A DNA stretch of 64,000 bases from Pseudoalteromonas rhizosphaerae (GCF_902498845.1 NZ_CABVLM010000016.1:60717-124716), one strand, 5' to 3'; shown: positions 8,494-17,272, numbered from the stretch's first letter. Translations and numbers: made by a program. The notes: generated from the sequence alone by a model not told the origin.

Positions 8494-9507
8494 ATGAAAA
8501 AACAGTTTTTAACGGCATTATTACTGATCAGTACAAGCCAAGCACAGGCATTTAGCCAAGAAACACATAAACGTATCGTCATCGATGCAGTGAACTATAT
8601 GCAGCAGCACCCAAGCAGCACACAGTTTTCGGCATTAAGCAAATACGCTCAACAAAATAATATGACGGTAACCCAGTTAGCCGAAGTACTAGGCCAAGCA
8701 GCCTATGATGTGGATGACTTTGAAGACACCTTCTTTTGTGGTGCTGTAACGGGGTCATGTGTTCAAGCACCAATATGGGGAGCAGCAGAGAGTATTGTTA
8801 AATATACCAGCTATTGGCATTTCCAAAACCATACCCAAGGGGCTGATCAACACGGTAACGACTTTGGTGGCTACAATTACCAAAAACTCACGGTATGGGG
8901 CACCGTTGATAACTTGGCTTCAAGCTGGTTAAAAGGTGACTACCTTGATGACGGTCAAGGCGGTGAAACAGGCTGGTTTAATGCCGATTCATCAAAGTAC
9001 AACTGCTATGGTATTACTGAAGCTAATTACCGAATTGACAGCCAATCAAATTACAACATGTACGATGACTTTGAAGAAATGCCTTTTCAGCCAATTGATA
9101 ATTTAGGTCAATACTGGTATCAAAGCTATTTGCAAAGTGGCAACCCACAAGTGTTAGGTTTTGTTTTCCATACCACTGACTTACTACAACCACACCATAC
9201 TTGGACCACATCTGATCTCAATCATTCAAGCTGGGAAAGCTGGGTAAAAGACTACTATGATCAGGAACAACTCAATGACTCTGCCCTTATTACACAAGCC
9301 ATGCAAACATTTTCAGCACTGGATATAAACAGTCAAGACGTACGCCCTTTACTGACACAAGGTGGCGCTTTTTCTTATGCTCAAGGCGGTATTGTGCTTA
9401 ATTCACAAGACCATTACGACCGCTTAAATACGGCAAAACAAGTGATCCCACATGCGATTGCCATGGTTGTGCACCTACTTAATCATGCCATGGTCGTGCG
9501 CCAATGA
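8494..9507 (+). CDS. Exported phospholipase C / P1-nuclease-fold metalloenzyme
   Basis: 337 residues. The signal peptide probably ends at AQA (residue 19), leaving mature FSQETHKRI. The zinc-dependent phospholipase C / S1-P1 nuclease fold is suggested by His25, DVDDFED (72-78), YWHFQNH (107-113), D229-x5-H235 inside TTDLLQPHH, and H244-x3-E248. The family's H-x3-D has Phe225 at the usual His position with His226 beside it, so the metal site may be altered. Whether the substrate is phospholipid or nucleic acid cannot be told. First gene of a three-gene operon, overlapping the next by 4 bases. Confidence 0.68.
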   Translation: MKKQFLTALLLISTSQAQAFSQETHKRIVIDAVNYMQQHPSSTQFSALSKYAQQNNMTVTQLAEVLGQAAYDVDDFEDTFFCGAVTGSCVQAPIWGAAESIVKYTSYWHFQNHTQGADQHGNDFGGYNYQKLTVWGTVDNLASSWLKGDYLDDGQGGETGWFNADSSKYNCYGITEANYRIDSQSNYNMYDDFEEMPFQPIDNLGQYWYQSYLQSGNPQVLGFVFHTTDLLQPHHTWTTSDLNHSSWESWVKDYYDQEQLNDSALITQAMQTFSALDINSQDVRPLLTQGGAFSYAQGGIVLNSQDHYDRLNTAKQVIPHAIAMVVHLLNHAMVVRQ

Positions 9508-10697
9508 AAGCGCTGAGCAGTTGTATTTTGTTATTATTAGGACTGCTTTATAGCAGCCTAACAATGGCATCATTTAACCAATATAACGATGCTGAAGTGC
9601 GTTTAATGCAGCAAGTTTATCAACAACACAATGCCAACATTAGTCGCAAAGACGTTCGTAAACATATGTTTGAAAATCAATTTTTATTATATCAAGCAGA
9701 ACAACATATGCCTGAGCTGCTTGAACGTCAATCTGCGGTAGGCTTTAGCACGCAGTACCATGTTGAGCGTTATTTGATGAACATATTTGACACGCAACTA
9801 AGTTTATCAACATCCTATGTTAAAGGAGGTAATCTCACACAATATAATGCCCAGTGGCTGCTCAAAGTATTGCCTAGCTACCCTGCTGATGGCCAATACA
9901 ACGCTGAACAAATCAATAAAATGCAGCGCACCGAGCTCAGAGGGCTCTTTACAACCGCCGTCAATCTTTATGAGTTTATAGCCCCTTTATCTATGCAAGT
10001 ACGCTTTCGACTGCACCAAGGTGAAAGTGACTTATTCAAAACTGAAGTAATAAAAAAGCAACAATTTGAGGCGTTGCTTTTAAAAGCAACGCCATTACTT
10101 TTAAAGCAAGGGGTCAGTATCGCGCACCTAGAAGAACTAGCAAAAGGCGATATTTTAAGGCCTTCGATTCAAAGTTGGCTAGGTATTAAAGACATGATGC
10201 ACGTTCAAAGCCCAATACTCGACAGTCTTGAACAACAAATATCCGATAAAGAAATAAAAAATTATTATCAGGCAAATAAAGCGCGCTTTAAATACCTTAG
10301 TGAAGTGACAGCTTACGGCGCTGCGTTTACTGAGCGAGAGCAAGCGGTTCGCTTTAGAAATACAGTACAAGCAAGCTCTTTTACAGATGCATTATATATA
10401 TCACAGCAAACCGACATTTATGCTAAGTATCACAATAAACTAACTCGCAAAAATAAAAGTAATTGGGCTGTGCAACTGGCTTATACGCTAAAAGCAGAAG
10501 AATTATCTGCGGTGATGCGCTCACCTGAAGGTCTATGGGTCGTCATCATTAGTAATAACCATCAGTATAACTACTTTAGCGCTACTGACGAAACGGTTCG
10601 CTATCAAGCTAAAAAAGCCATCGCAATACAAAAAGCGCAGCAACGCTATCAGCAAAATTGGCTGGCTTGGCAACAACAAAATGCAGTAAAACTATGA
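9504..10697 (+). CDS. Exported PpiC/SurA-like foldase-type protein
   Basis: 397 residues with an N-terminal signal peptide (about 1-22). The body is largely helical. Near residue 250 the segment ISDKEIKNYYQANKARFKY closely resembles the linker that precedes the parvulin domain in SurA/PpiC/PpiD proteins. It is followed by a short, diverged parvulin-like stretch and a C-terminal helix. It overlaps the upstream enzyme by ATGA and the downstream gene by ATGA, so it is translationally coupled to both. This suggests a dedicated periplasmic chaperone for the enzyme; isomerase activity is doubtful. Family call by eye. Confidence 0.6.
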   Translation: MKALSSCILLLLGLLYSSLTMASFNQYNDAEVRLMQQVYQQHNANISRKDVRKHMFENQFLLYQAEQHMPELLERQSAVGFSTQYHVERYLMNIFDTQLSLSTSYVKGGNLTQYNAQWLLKVLPSYPADGQYNAEQINKMQRTELRGLFTTAVNLYEFIAPLSMQVRFRLHQGESDLFKTEVIKKQQFEALLLKATPLLLKQGVSIAHLEELAKGDILRPSIQSWLGIKDMMHVQSPILDSLEQQISDKEIKNYYQANKARFKYLSEVTAYGAAFTEREQAVRFRNTVQASSFTDALYISQQTDIYAKYHNKLTRKNKSNWAVQLAYTLKAEELSAVMRSPEGLWVVIISNNHQYNYFSATDETVRYQAKKAIAIQKAQQRYQQNWLAWQQQNAVKL

Positions 10698-11236
10698 ATA
10701 AAAAAGCTATCTACATAATTACAGGCGTCGCTTGTTTAGGTTTTTTAGTAATAAATTTAACAACAGAGCGAAAACGTGAAATAGCTCCCATCCGCGCTGC
10801 TGATGATTTAACGCCAGTAACGCCCGCACCACAAATAAATAATGCGTTGGCACCGACAGCTATTAATCCAGATATGACTGCTGAAGCGGCGATTGATAGT
10901 CACACCTCATTAAAAAATACTAATGCCAGTCAACAACTGCCGCCCATTACTACACCGAGTTACTTGCCTGTCATCGCAAAAAATCCAATCAGTGCGAGTC
11001 AGTTTCAAGGCGACTTAACCGATCATCAAGCTTACCTCGATTTTCATAAACAGCAGCAAACTCAGCTCGAGCAACGCTTTGTAATAGCTGCTCAACAAAA
11101 AATAACTAACCTTGAAAGCTTGCTCGAAAAAGGCCGTCAAAAAGGCCTCCCTCAACGGCAGCTGCAAGTTGCTATTGATAAAATTGCCGCCTTAAAAGAC
11201 ATGCAAGCCAAATTAAAAAGTAAAGATACAAACTGA
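10694..11236 (+). CDS. Small membrane-anchored coiled-coil protein
   Basis: 180 residues if started at the ATG at 10694, which overlaps the previous stop (ATGA). This is preferred over the ATG at 10658. One N-terminal transmembrane helix (about 5-20) is followed by a Pro/Ala/Thr-rich linker and a Gln/Lys/Leu-rich helical C-terminus (about 95-178). This anchor-linker-helix layout recalls lipase-specific foldases, but I see no specific motif of that family. Third gene of the operon; probably acts with the two exported proteins upstream. Confidence 0.6.
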   Translation: MNKKAIYIITGVACLGFLVINLTTERKREIAPIRAADDLTPVTPAPQINNALAPTAINPDMTAEAAIDSHTSLKNTNASQQLPPITTPSYLPVIAKNPISASQFQGDLTDHQAYLDFHKQQQTQLEQRFVIAAQQKITNLESLLEKGRQKGLPQRQLQVAIDKIAALKDMQAKLKSKDTN

Positions 11237-11245
11237 ACACAGCAT

Positions 11246-11267
11246 CATTAATCATCTGCGATTAATG
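11246..11267 (+). terminator. Hairpin after the phospholipase-like operon
   Basis: CATTAATC / GATTAATG, an 8-bp stem with a 6-base loop, lies 10 bases past the last stop. It has no T-run, so it may protect or process the mRNA end rather than terminate it. Confidence 0.35.
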
Positions 11268-11300
11268 GTGCGCTAAGCGGATCCGATGTTTAAGCAAAGC

Positions 11301-11328
11301 TAAAAAAGCCGCCTCAACTGAGGCGGCT
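11301..11328 (-). terminator. Terminator of ibpA
   Basis: On the minus strand AGCCGCCTC / GAGGCGGCT forms a 9-bp stem with a 4-base loop and is followed by TTTTTTA, a classic intrinsic terminator about 50 bases past the ibpA stop. Confidence 0.88.
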
Positions 11329-11376
11329 ACTAAAAGTAACAAGTAAATTAGGGGAAAAACACTGTCAAAGGGATGG

Positions 11377-11823
11377 TTATTTACCTTCTAGCAAGTTACC
11401 ACTGCCAATTTCAATTTTACGTGGTTTAAGTGCTTCAGGGATCTCGCGTTGCAAGTCGATACTAAGTAGCCCATTGGCTAAATCAGCGCCGAGTACTTTA
11501 ACGTGGTCACCTAGCTGGAATTTGCGTTCAAAGTTGCGCTCAGCAATGCCTTGATGAATAAATTTGCGCTCTGCGCTGTCATCTTTATTGGCTTTAATGC
11601 CAGCAACTTTTAAGGTGTTATTTTCTGACTCTATCGTCAGCTCATTATCACTAAAACCGGCAACAGCCATAGTAATGCGATATTTGTCTTTATCGAGTGC
11701 TTCGATGTTATACGGAGGAAAACTTGGCTGCTTGTCAGTGCGAGCGGCCGCATCCATTAAAGATGCTAAATGATCGAAGCCAATGAATGAACGATAAAGT
11801 GGTGATAAATCTACTGTACGCAT
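11377..11823 (-). CDS. ibpA: Small heat-shock protein, IbpA/Hsp20 family
   Basis: ATP-independent holdase that binds unfolding proteins and inclusion bodies. The start at 11823 gives 148 residues beginning MRTVDLSPLYRS, typical of IbpA, with a GAGGA site 7 bases upstream. The longer reading from 11886 adds residues not found in the family. The alpha-crystallin domain spans about residues 34-128, and a C-terminal I-x-I-type motif is present (KIEI). It has its own sigma-32-like promoter, a ROSE-like leader and a terminator, so it is a single-gene heat-shock unit. Confidence 0.95.
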   Translation of the reverse strand: MRTVDLSPLYRSFIGFDHLASLMDAAARTDKQPSFPPYNIEALDKDKYRITMAVAGFSDNELTIESENNTLKVAGIKANKDDSAERKFIHQGIAERNFERKFQLGDHVKVLGADLANGLLSIDLQREIPEALKPRKIEIGSGNLLEGK

Positions 11824-11826
11824 AAT

Positions 11827-11851
11827 AATATCCTCATATTTAAGCGATATT
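11827..11851 (-). promoter_or_regulatory. ROSE-like RNA thermometer masking the ibpA ribosome-binding site
   Basis: On the minus strand AATATC (11846-11851) can pair with GATATT (11827-11832). Inside this, UCGCU (11843-11847) pairs with the Shine-Dalgarno AGGA, leaving one G unpaired. U(U/C)GCU opposite the Shine-Dalgarno with an extruded G is the signature of ROSE elements, which control ibpA-type genes. The ATG lies 7 bases after GAGGA. Pairing is read directly; thermosensing is inferred from the family. Confidence 0.65.
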
Positions 11852-11956
11852 TTGCATGTGCTTTTCGGTTGAACAAGCGCAAGCAAAGTTTAATTAATAA
11901 TATAAATTTCAATTACTTCTGTTTAGTTGGGACCCATCAGGCGTCCTCACTAAACT

Positions 11957-11984
11957 ATATATGGACGGCAAAATTGTTTTCAAG
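11957..11984 (-). promoter_or_regulatory. Sigma-32-type heat-shock promoter of ibpA
   Basis: On the minus strand CTTGAAA (11978-11984) is followed after 13 bases by CCATATAT (11957-11964), close to the CTTGAA / CCCCATNT heat-shock consensus. It would give a leader of about 125 bases containing the thermometer. Confidence 0.7.
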
Positions 11985-12109
11985 ATTATTTTTGAAAAAA
12001 GTTTTATTTTTTTCAAAATCTCTTTTTGCCTACTCAATAAAGTGAGGACTCAAAGTTTGCTTTTCAAGTCTTTAAATAGTAATAAGGGGAATTAGCTTTA
12101 GAGGTCGAT

Positions 12110-12607
12110 ATGAAAAAAGTAACGAGTTTGCTGCTCAATATAATTATGTTAGTTGTGGTGTTTTTTGTAGTGACTACATATCAGCAACGCAATTTACTCA
12201 GCTCAGATAGCAGCCCTGCTCCATATTTTAATTTACCTGTGCTCAATGACAGCGAACAACGTATTGATATTGCGATGCTCAAAGGTAACACCACCGTGGT
12301 TTATTTTTTTGCGCCATGGTGCACAATCTGTCGTTACAGTATGCCAAACCTAGAAGCGGCATTGGTTGATTCTAATATCAACGCCATTGGCATTGCACTT
12401 GATTATAAAAATGAACAAGCAGTTGCGCAGTTTGTTAGTGAACTTAAACTCACAATGCCCATTTTACTAGGCGATAAAAATACCCAGAGTAATTATAAAA
12501 TCAGCGCCTTTCCTACTTACTATGTAATTGATCAACAACTGCGAATAACCGCACGCTCAATGGGCTATTCAAGCCAATTAGGTATTACTATCAGAGCTCA
12601 AAACTAA
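12110..12607 (+). CDS. Membrane-anchored TlpA/ScsD-like thioredoxin
   Basis: 165 residues. One N-terminal transmembrane helix (about 6-24) places a thioredoxin fold in the periplasm. The active site FFAPWCTIC has Cys71 and Cys74, and the cis-Pro loop SAFPTYYV is present. Likely a reductant of specific exported disulfides (cytochrome c maturation or metal-stress proteins). A GAGG site precedes the ATG. Divergent from ibpA and upstream of a TonB-dependent receptor, with a 123-bp gap. Confidence 0.88.
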   Translation: MKKVTSLLLNIIMLVVVFFVVTTYQQRNLLSSDSSPAPYFNLPVLNDSEQRIDIAMLKGNTTVVYFFAPWCTICRYSMPNLEAALVDSNINAIGIALDYKNEQAVAQFVSELKLTMPILLGDKNTQSNYKISAFPTYYVIDQQLRITARSMGYSSQLGITIRAQN

Positions 12608-12730
12608 ATGTAACAGCTTGTAACACCTCCCTACATTTGCCTACATTTTCGTACAGTTTACTACGTATTTTTATATATTTTCTCATTACTATAGGTCGCA
12701 GTCACACTTACTCATAACCATGGAAGAATC

Positions 12731-14809
12731 ATGTTAGCCACCTGCTTGCCATCACTTTACCGTTTAACGCCACTGGCGTTGTGTTTGCCATTTTTAACGC
12801 ACGCCAACGTTGATGCTAATGAAGAAATAATAGAGCGTCTTGAAACCGTTTATAAACGCAGTAGCATTACCAGTGAAATAACCGAAAATACTGAAAAACT
12901 GATCACTATGCCCGGTGCTATGGGCGATCCACTGCGGGCAGTATTTGCATTACCAGGCGTTGTCGCCGCTGGCGGCTCAATGAGTGAACCGGCGGTACGT
13001 GGCTCATCGCCCGATGATAATTTGTTTGAAGTGGATTTTATGCCTGCAGGCTATATTTTTCATGATTTCGGCAGTTCTATTTTCAACAAGTACATTATTC
13101 AAGATTTTCAACTTTACTCAGCAGGCTATGGCACCAGTTACAGCAACGCCACCGGTGCTGTATTTGACGTAACACTGCGTAACCCTAAATATCAACCGAT
13201 TACTACCACGCTTGATCTTACAATGTTTAATGCCGGTGTCTTTGTTGAAGGGCAACTCACGCAGAACACCGCGTTTTATTTATCAGCACGTAAAAGTACA
13301 TTACCACTGTTCTTCTCTAAAGATGAAGAGCTTGAAAACGACGATGGTGAACTCAGTGGTATCACCATCAATGATCCCCCAGATGATCATGATTACCAAG
13401 GCAAATGGATCTGGGATATAAACAATCAAAACGCCCTAACAGTGTCATTTACAGGCGCAAAAGACTCGGTTGCAGCAGGCTTTAATCAACGCGCTGAACT
13501 TTCACTAAAAAATCCTGAGTATCAAGGCGATGCTGATTTTATTCGTGAATTTACCAGCCAAAGTATTTTATGGGATCACTTTAATAAAGACTTTCATTTA
13601 CGCTTAGGCGTTGGTTCGCTCGAACATTCTGGCCGATTGGAATACGCTAAACGTGCCACGCTAAGTGATGGCTATTTTGATGAAGAACAACAAAAGCAAA
13701 TCACTTATAAAGGACGATTAAATTGGCGTGTTACTAAAGCCCAGCAACTGGTTTTTGATGCCGCCTATTTTGATAACGACAGTACTTACAGTTACGATAG
13801 TTTTCAATATCTTTGTACCGAGCTCGATCCTGATTGCGATCTAAACAAAGGTGAGCGAATAACTGGCAAAGACAAGCTAGCCCTTGATAAGTACTTTGTT
13901 GGTGTTAGCCATGTTTGGGTTATTAACGAACAATGGCAAAGCGAAGTCGGCGTGCAATATCAAAGCAATGATTACACTGATGAAGATTTTGTGATGCCGC
14001 GCCTTGCGCTTAGCTACTTTATTAATAATCACAATAGCATCAATGCTAAATACGGGCATTATAATCGCATGCAAGATATTGACACTCTATTGCCTGAACA
14101 CGGCAACCCGAATTTACGTTCGCAAACCTCAAAACACAGCAGTTTGGGTTTTGCACAAGAACTTGCCGATGAATGGACATGGTCTATTGAAGGGTATTAC
14201 AAAACCATGGACGATTTACCGTTGGCATTAAACAATTATTCCGATGCAGCAATTCGTTACAGTAATGATGTAACTGGGCGAGCTTACGGTGTTGATCTAT
14301 TAATAAACAAAAATAAAACTGATAAATGGTATGGCTGGCTTGCAGTTAGTTATGCCAAAAGTGAACGTACTGACCAACGCCAAAATATCACTCGGGATTA
14401 TTACGCTGATACCCCTTTAGTTGTCAACATGGTGTTTAATTACCAAATCAGTGAAAAATGGCAAGGGGGCTTTAACTTTACTGCCCGCAGCGGTCAAGCT
14501 TACACCCCGATTGTTGGCGTCACAGAAAATTCCGAATTCGAAGGACGTTTTTTACCACAATATGGTGATCCATTTTCTGAGCGTTTCGATGTTTATCATC
14601 GGCTTGATCTTCGTTTTGAACGTCAAACCGACTTTTGGGGCTTAGACGGTGTGTTAATTTTAGAATTAATGAACGCCTACGGCCAAGCAAACACCAGTAG
14701 CATTGATTTAGATTATCAGAAAGTAACCTCGACTAATGATTTAATTATCAAAGAAAACGAGGATGATTTTGAAATGCGCCCTTCAATTGGCTTTAGTGTT
14801 AAGTTTTAA
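12731..14809 (+). CDS. TonB-dependent outer-membrane receptor
   Basis: 692 residues. The signal peptide (about 1-25) is followed by a plug domain (about 45-160) with the typical DPLRAVFALPGV...EPAVRGSSPDDN region. A long aromatic-rich beta-barrel ends in Phe (SVKF), the outer-membrane insertion signal. No N-terminal carboxypeptidase-like repeat and no adjacent regulator or periplasmic binding protein are seen, so the substrate is unknown. A GGAAGA site precedes the ATG. A hairpin follows the stop. Confidence 0.9.
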   Translation: MLATCLPSLYRLTPLALCLPFLTHANVDANEEIIERLETVYKRSSITSEITENTEKLITMPGAMGDPLRAVFALPGVVAAGGSMSEPAVRGSSPDDNLFEVDFMPAGYIFHDFGSSIFNKYIIQDFQLYSAGYGTSYSNATGAVFDVTLRNPKYQPITTTLDLTMFNAGVFVEGQLTQNTAFYLSARKSTLPLFFSKDEELENDDGELSGITINDPPDDHDYQGKWIWDINNQNALTVSFTGAKDSVAAGFNQRAELSLKNPEYQGDADFIREFTSQSILWDHFNKDFHLRLGVGSLEHSGRLEYAKRATLSDGYFDEEQQKQITYKGRLNWRVTKAQQLVFDAAYFDNDSTYSYDSFQYLCTELDPDCDLNKGERITGKDKLALDKYFVGVSHVWVINEQWQSEVGVQYQSNDYTDEDFVMPRLALSYFINNHNSINAKYGHYNRMQDIDTLLPEHGNPNLRSQTSKHSSLGFAQELADEWTWSIEGYYKTMDDLPLALNNYSDAAIRYSNDVTGRAYGVDLLINKNKTDKWYGWLAVSYAKSERTDQRQNITRDYYADTPLVVNMVFNYQISEKWQGGFNFTARSGQAYTPIVGVTENSEFEGRFLPQYGDPFSERFDVYHRLDLRFERQTDFWGLDGVLILELMNAYGQANTSSIDLDYQKVTSTNDLIIKENEDDFEMRPSIGFSVKF

Positions 14810-14821
14810 TTAGCCACCCCA

Positions 14822-14853
14822 CATACACCTTTAATACTGATTAAAGGTGTATG
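14822..14853 (+). terminator. Hairpin after the TonB-dependent receptor gene
   Basis: CATACACCTTTAA / TTAAAGGTGTATG, a perfect 13-bp stem with a 6-base loop, begins 13 bases after the stop. There is no clear T-run after it. Confidence 0.5.
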
Positions 14854-14948
14854 CAATCATTAAAATAGAATTCATCAATCGTTTTTTTACGCTGTTTATT
14901 TTTTCTCAATTAGTTAAGATGAATGTAAATAAAATCGAGGAGAGCGAT

Positions 14949-15212
14949 ATGTTAACTGTAATTTTTGGCCGTGAAGGCTGCCCTTATTGTGTACGTGCTA
15001 AAGATGTTGCTGAAAAACTAGCAAATGAACGTGATGATTTTAAATACCGTTATGTTGATATTATTAAAGAAGGCGTTAGTAAAGCCGATTTAGAACAATC
15101 AGCAGGTAAGCCTTGCCCAACCGTGCCACAAATCTTTATTGACCAAGCACACATCGGTGGTTTCACTGAGTTTGAAGCTTACGCTAAAGAGAATCTTGGA
15201 CTTTATCAATAA
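14949..15212 (+). CDS. grxA: Glutaredoxin 1 (GrxA)
   Basis: Glutathione-dependent thiol-disulfide oxidoreductase that reduces ribonucleotide reductase and other cytoplasmic proteins. The ATG at 14949 gives 87 residues (E. coli GrxA has 85) beginning MLTVIFGREGCPYC, with active-site Cys11 and Cys14. TVPQIFID and GGFTEF match the family. GAGGAG lies just before this ATG; the upstream ATG at 14847 lacks one and would add 34 residues. Flanked by hairpins on both sides. Confidence 0.95.
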   Translation: MLTVIFGREGCPYCVRAKDVAEKLANERDDFKYRYVDIIKEGVSKADLEQSAGKPCPTVPQIFIDQAHIGGFTEFEAYAKENLGLYQ

Positions 15213-15229
15213 GTTCTGTATAAAATTTG

Positions 15230-15266
15230 TTAATCAATTTGATTTACCCATAATCAAATTGATTAA
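15230..15266. repeat. Perfect 15-bp AT-rich inverted repeat between grxA and deaD
   Basis: Arm 15230-15244 (TTAATCAATTTGATT) and its exact reverse complement at 15252-15266 flank a 7-base loop. It lies 18 bases after grxA and about 105 bases before deaD. It could be an mRNA 3'-end hairpin or a dyad operator for deaD. There is no T-run on the plus strand. Confidence 0.6.
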
Positions 15267-15343
15267 ATTATGACCAACATCAACTACATACAAATTAGTT
15301 TCAATTTATACAAGCATTTGCCTCGTAAATCCTATACAATGCG

Positions 15344-15367
15344 CGCCTCTTTAAATTCGTTGAGGCG
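15344..15367 (+). promoter_or_regulatory. Inverted repeat covering the deaD ribosome-binding site
   Basis: CGCCTC (15344-15349) and GAGGCG (15362-15367) are complementary, and the second arm contains the GAGG site six bases before the ATG. A TACAAT just upstream (15335-15340) could be a -10. If so, the transcript would start inside the first arm and the hairpin might not form. Confidence 0.35.
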
Positions 15368-15372
15368 TATTA

Positions 15373-17220
15373 ATGTCAGAACCAGTCACGTTTGAATCTC
15401 TAAATCTTTCTCCTGCAATTTTGAAGGCAGTTGAAGAGTTGGGTTACAAGACACCATCTGAAATCCAAGCTCAATGTATACCGTTATTGCTAGAAAGAAA
15501 GGACGTACTGGGACTAGCTCAAACGGGTACAGGTAAAACCGCAGCATTTGCACTGCCATTACTTAATAATATTGACCCGTCTGTGAAGCAGCCGCAGATC
15601 CTTGTACTCACACCAACCCGTGAGCTTGCGATCCAAGTAGCTGAGGCATTCGAACAATATGCTAAACATGTTCGTGGTATTGAAGTATTGGCACTTTATG
15701 GTGGCCAGAGCTACAGTATCCAATTAAGTGCACTTCGTCGTGGCGCGCAAGTTATTGTCGCTACTCCAGGTCGCTTAATCGATCATATTAACCGTGGCAC
15801 TATCAAGTTTGACAGCTTACAAGCTCTTGTACTTGATGAAGCCGATGAAATGTTACGTATGGGCTTTATCGATGATGTTGAAAACATCATGGAAAAAACG
15901 CCGCGCGAAAAGCAAACATGTCTTTTCTCTGCGACCATGCCTAAGCAAATTCAAAACATCAGCAGCAAATATATGAATAACCCTGAACAGGTTCATATAT
16001 CTGCGCGTAACTCAACGGTATCATCTGTTGAGCAAGTGTTTTGGAATGCCAGCGTACACAAGAATAAAGCGATTGTTCGCTTTTTAGAAGCTGAACAATA
16101 TGAAGGCGCGATTGTTTTCGTACGTACACGTAACGATACAGTACAACTTGCTGAGTTATTAGAGCGCGAAGGTTTCTCTGCAGCTCCACTTAACGGTGAC
16201 ATGAACCAGCAAGCACGTGAACGCACAGTAGAACGCTTAAAAAGTGGCATGCTAAACGTTGTTATCGCAACAGACGTTGCAGCACGTGGTCTAGATGTTG
16301 ACCGTTTAAGCCTTGTTATCAACTACGATATCCCACAAGATTCTGAAGCTTATGTTCACCGTATTGGCCGTACAGGTCGTGCTGGTCGTACCGGTAAAGC
16401 GATTCTTTTCGTAAAACATAACGAACGTTATTTACTTAAAAATATCATTCGTCATACGAATTCAGATATTGTACAAGTTGAACTACCAACTGCAAAAGTT
16501 GTTGAAGAAAAACGTATCGAAGCGTTACAAGCTAAATTAGCTATTGCGCTTGAAAATAAAGATATTACTTTCTTTAATGAAGTAGCAGCTAATATGGCGC
16601 AAAAGCTTGAACTTGCTCCTGAAGACCTAGCAGGTGCGTTACTGTGTTTAGCACAGCAACAATCACCAATTAAGGTTGAAGAAGTTAAGATCCAACAACG
16701 TGAGCGTAGCGAACGTAATGACCGTAACCCACGTGAGCGTAATGATCGTGGTGACCGTGGTCGTCGTAATGAACGCAGCGAACGCCCTGCACGTGACCGT
16801 GATGCTAAACCACGTGAACGTAATAGCCGTGATGCAGGCCCTATGGATACTTACCGTATCGAAGTAGGTCGTGAACATGGTGTTCAAGTTAAGAACATTG
16901 TTGGCGCTATCGCTAACGAAGCTGACATCTCAAGCAAGTTTATTGGTGATATTCGTTTACACGACAATCACAGTACGGTTCAATTACCGCAAAACATGCC
17001 TAAAGATGTACTTGATCATTTCCAAAAAGTGTTTATTTGTAAACGTCCAATGGGCTTAACATTAACACAAGATCAAGGTCCTGCTGAACCACGTGCTGAA
17101 CGCTCTGAGCGTCCATCAGGTGACAAAAAACGCAGCTTTAACAAAGATGACAGTGCACGCGGTGATAAGCGTAGCGGTCCTCGTAAAGAACGTCGCCCAG
17201 TAAGCTTCACAGCTAAATAA
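15373..17220 (+). CDS. deaD: Cold-shock DEAD-box RNA helicase DeaD/CsdA
   Basis: 615-residue ATP-dependent RNA helicase acting in 50S assembly and mRNA decay. Visible motifs are the Q motif, AQTGTGKT (49-56), PTRELA, DEAD (155-158), SAT (186-188), and HRIGRTGRAGR. An Arg/Asp/Glu-rich linker (about 440-490) is followed by a DbpA-type RNA-binding domain (about 492-565) and a basic tail. The start has GAGG, which is itself in a short inverted repeat. A strong terminator follows. Confidence 0.96.
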   Translation: MSEPVTFESLNLSPAILKAVEELGYKTPSEIQAQCIPLLLERKDVLGLAQTGTGKTAAFALPLLNNIDPSVKQPQILVLTPTRELAIQVAEAFEQYAKHVRGIEVLALYGGQSYSIQLSALRRGAQVIVATPGRLIDHINRGTIKFDSLQALVLDEADEMLRMGFIDDVENIMEKTPREKQTCLFSATMPKQIQNISSKYMNNPEQVHISARNSTVSSVEQVFWNASVHKNKAIVRFLEAEQYEGAIVFVRTRNDTVQLAELLEREGFSAAPLNGDMNQQARERTVERLKSGMLNVVIATDVAARGLDVDRLSLVINYDIPQDSEAYVHRIGRTGRAGRTGKAILFVKHNERYLLKNIIRHTNSDIVQVELPTAKVVEEKRIEALQAKLAIALENKDITFFNEVAANMAQKLELAPEDLAGALLCLAQQQSPIKVEEVKIQQRERSERNDRNPRERNDRGDRGRRNERSERPARDRDAKPRERNSRDAGPMDTYRIEVGREHGVQVKNIVGAIANEADISSKFIGDIRLHDNHSTVQLPQNMPKDVLDHFQKVFICKRPMGLTLTQDQGPAEPRAERSERPSGDKKRSFNKDDSARGDKRSGPRKERRPVSFTAK

Positions 17221-17236
17221 GCAACGACTCTTTAAT

Positions 17237-17272
17237 AAAAAAACCTTGCCACGAAAGTGACAAGGTTTTTTT
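17237..17272 (+). terminator. Terminator of deaD
   Basis: An A-run, CCTTG(C)CAC, a GAAA loop, GTG(A)CAAGG and a T-run lie 17 bases after the deaD stop. The A/T flanks make it usable from both strands, so it may also stop the convergent kinase gene. Confidence 0.9.
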
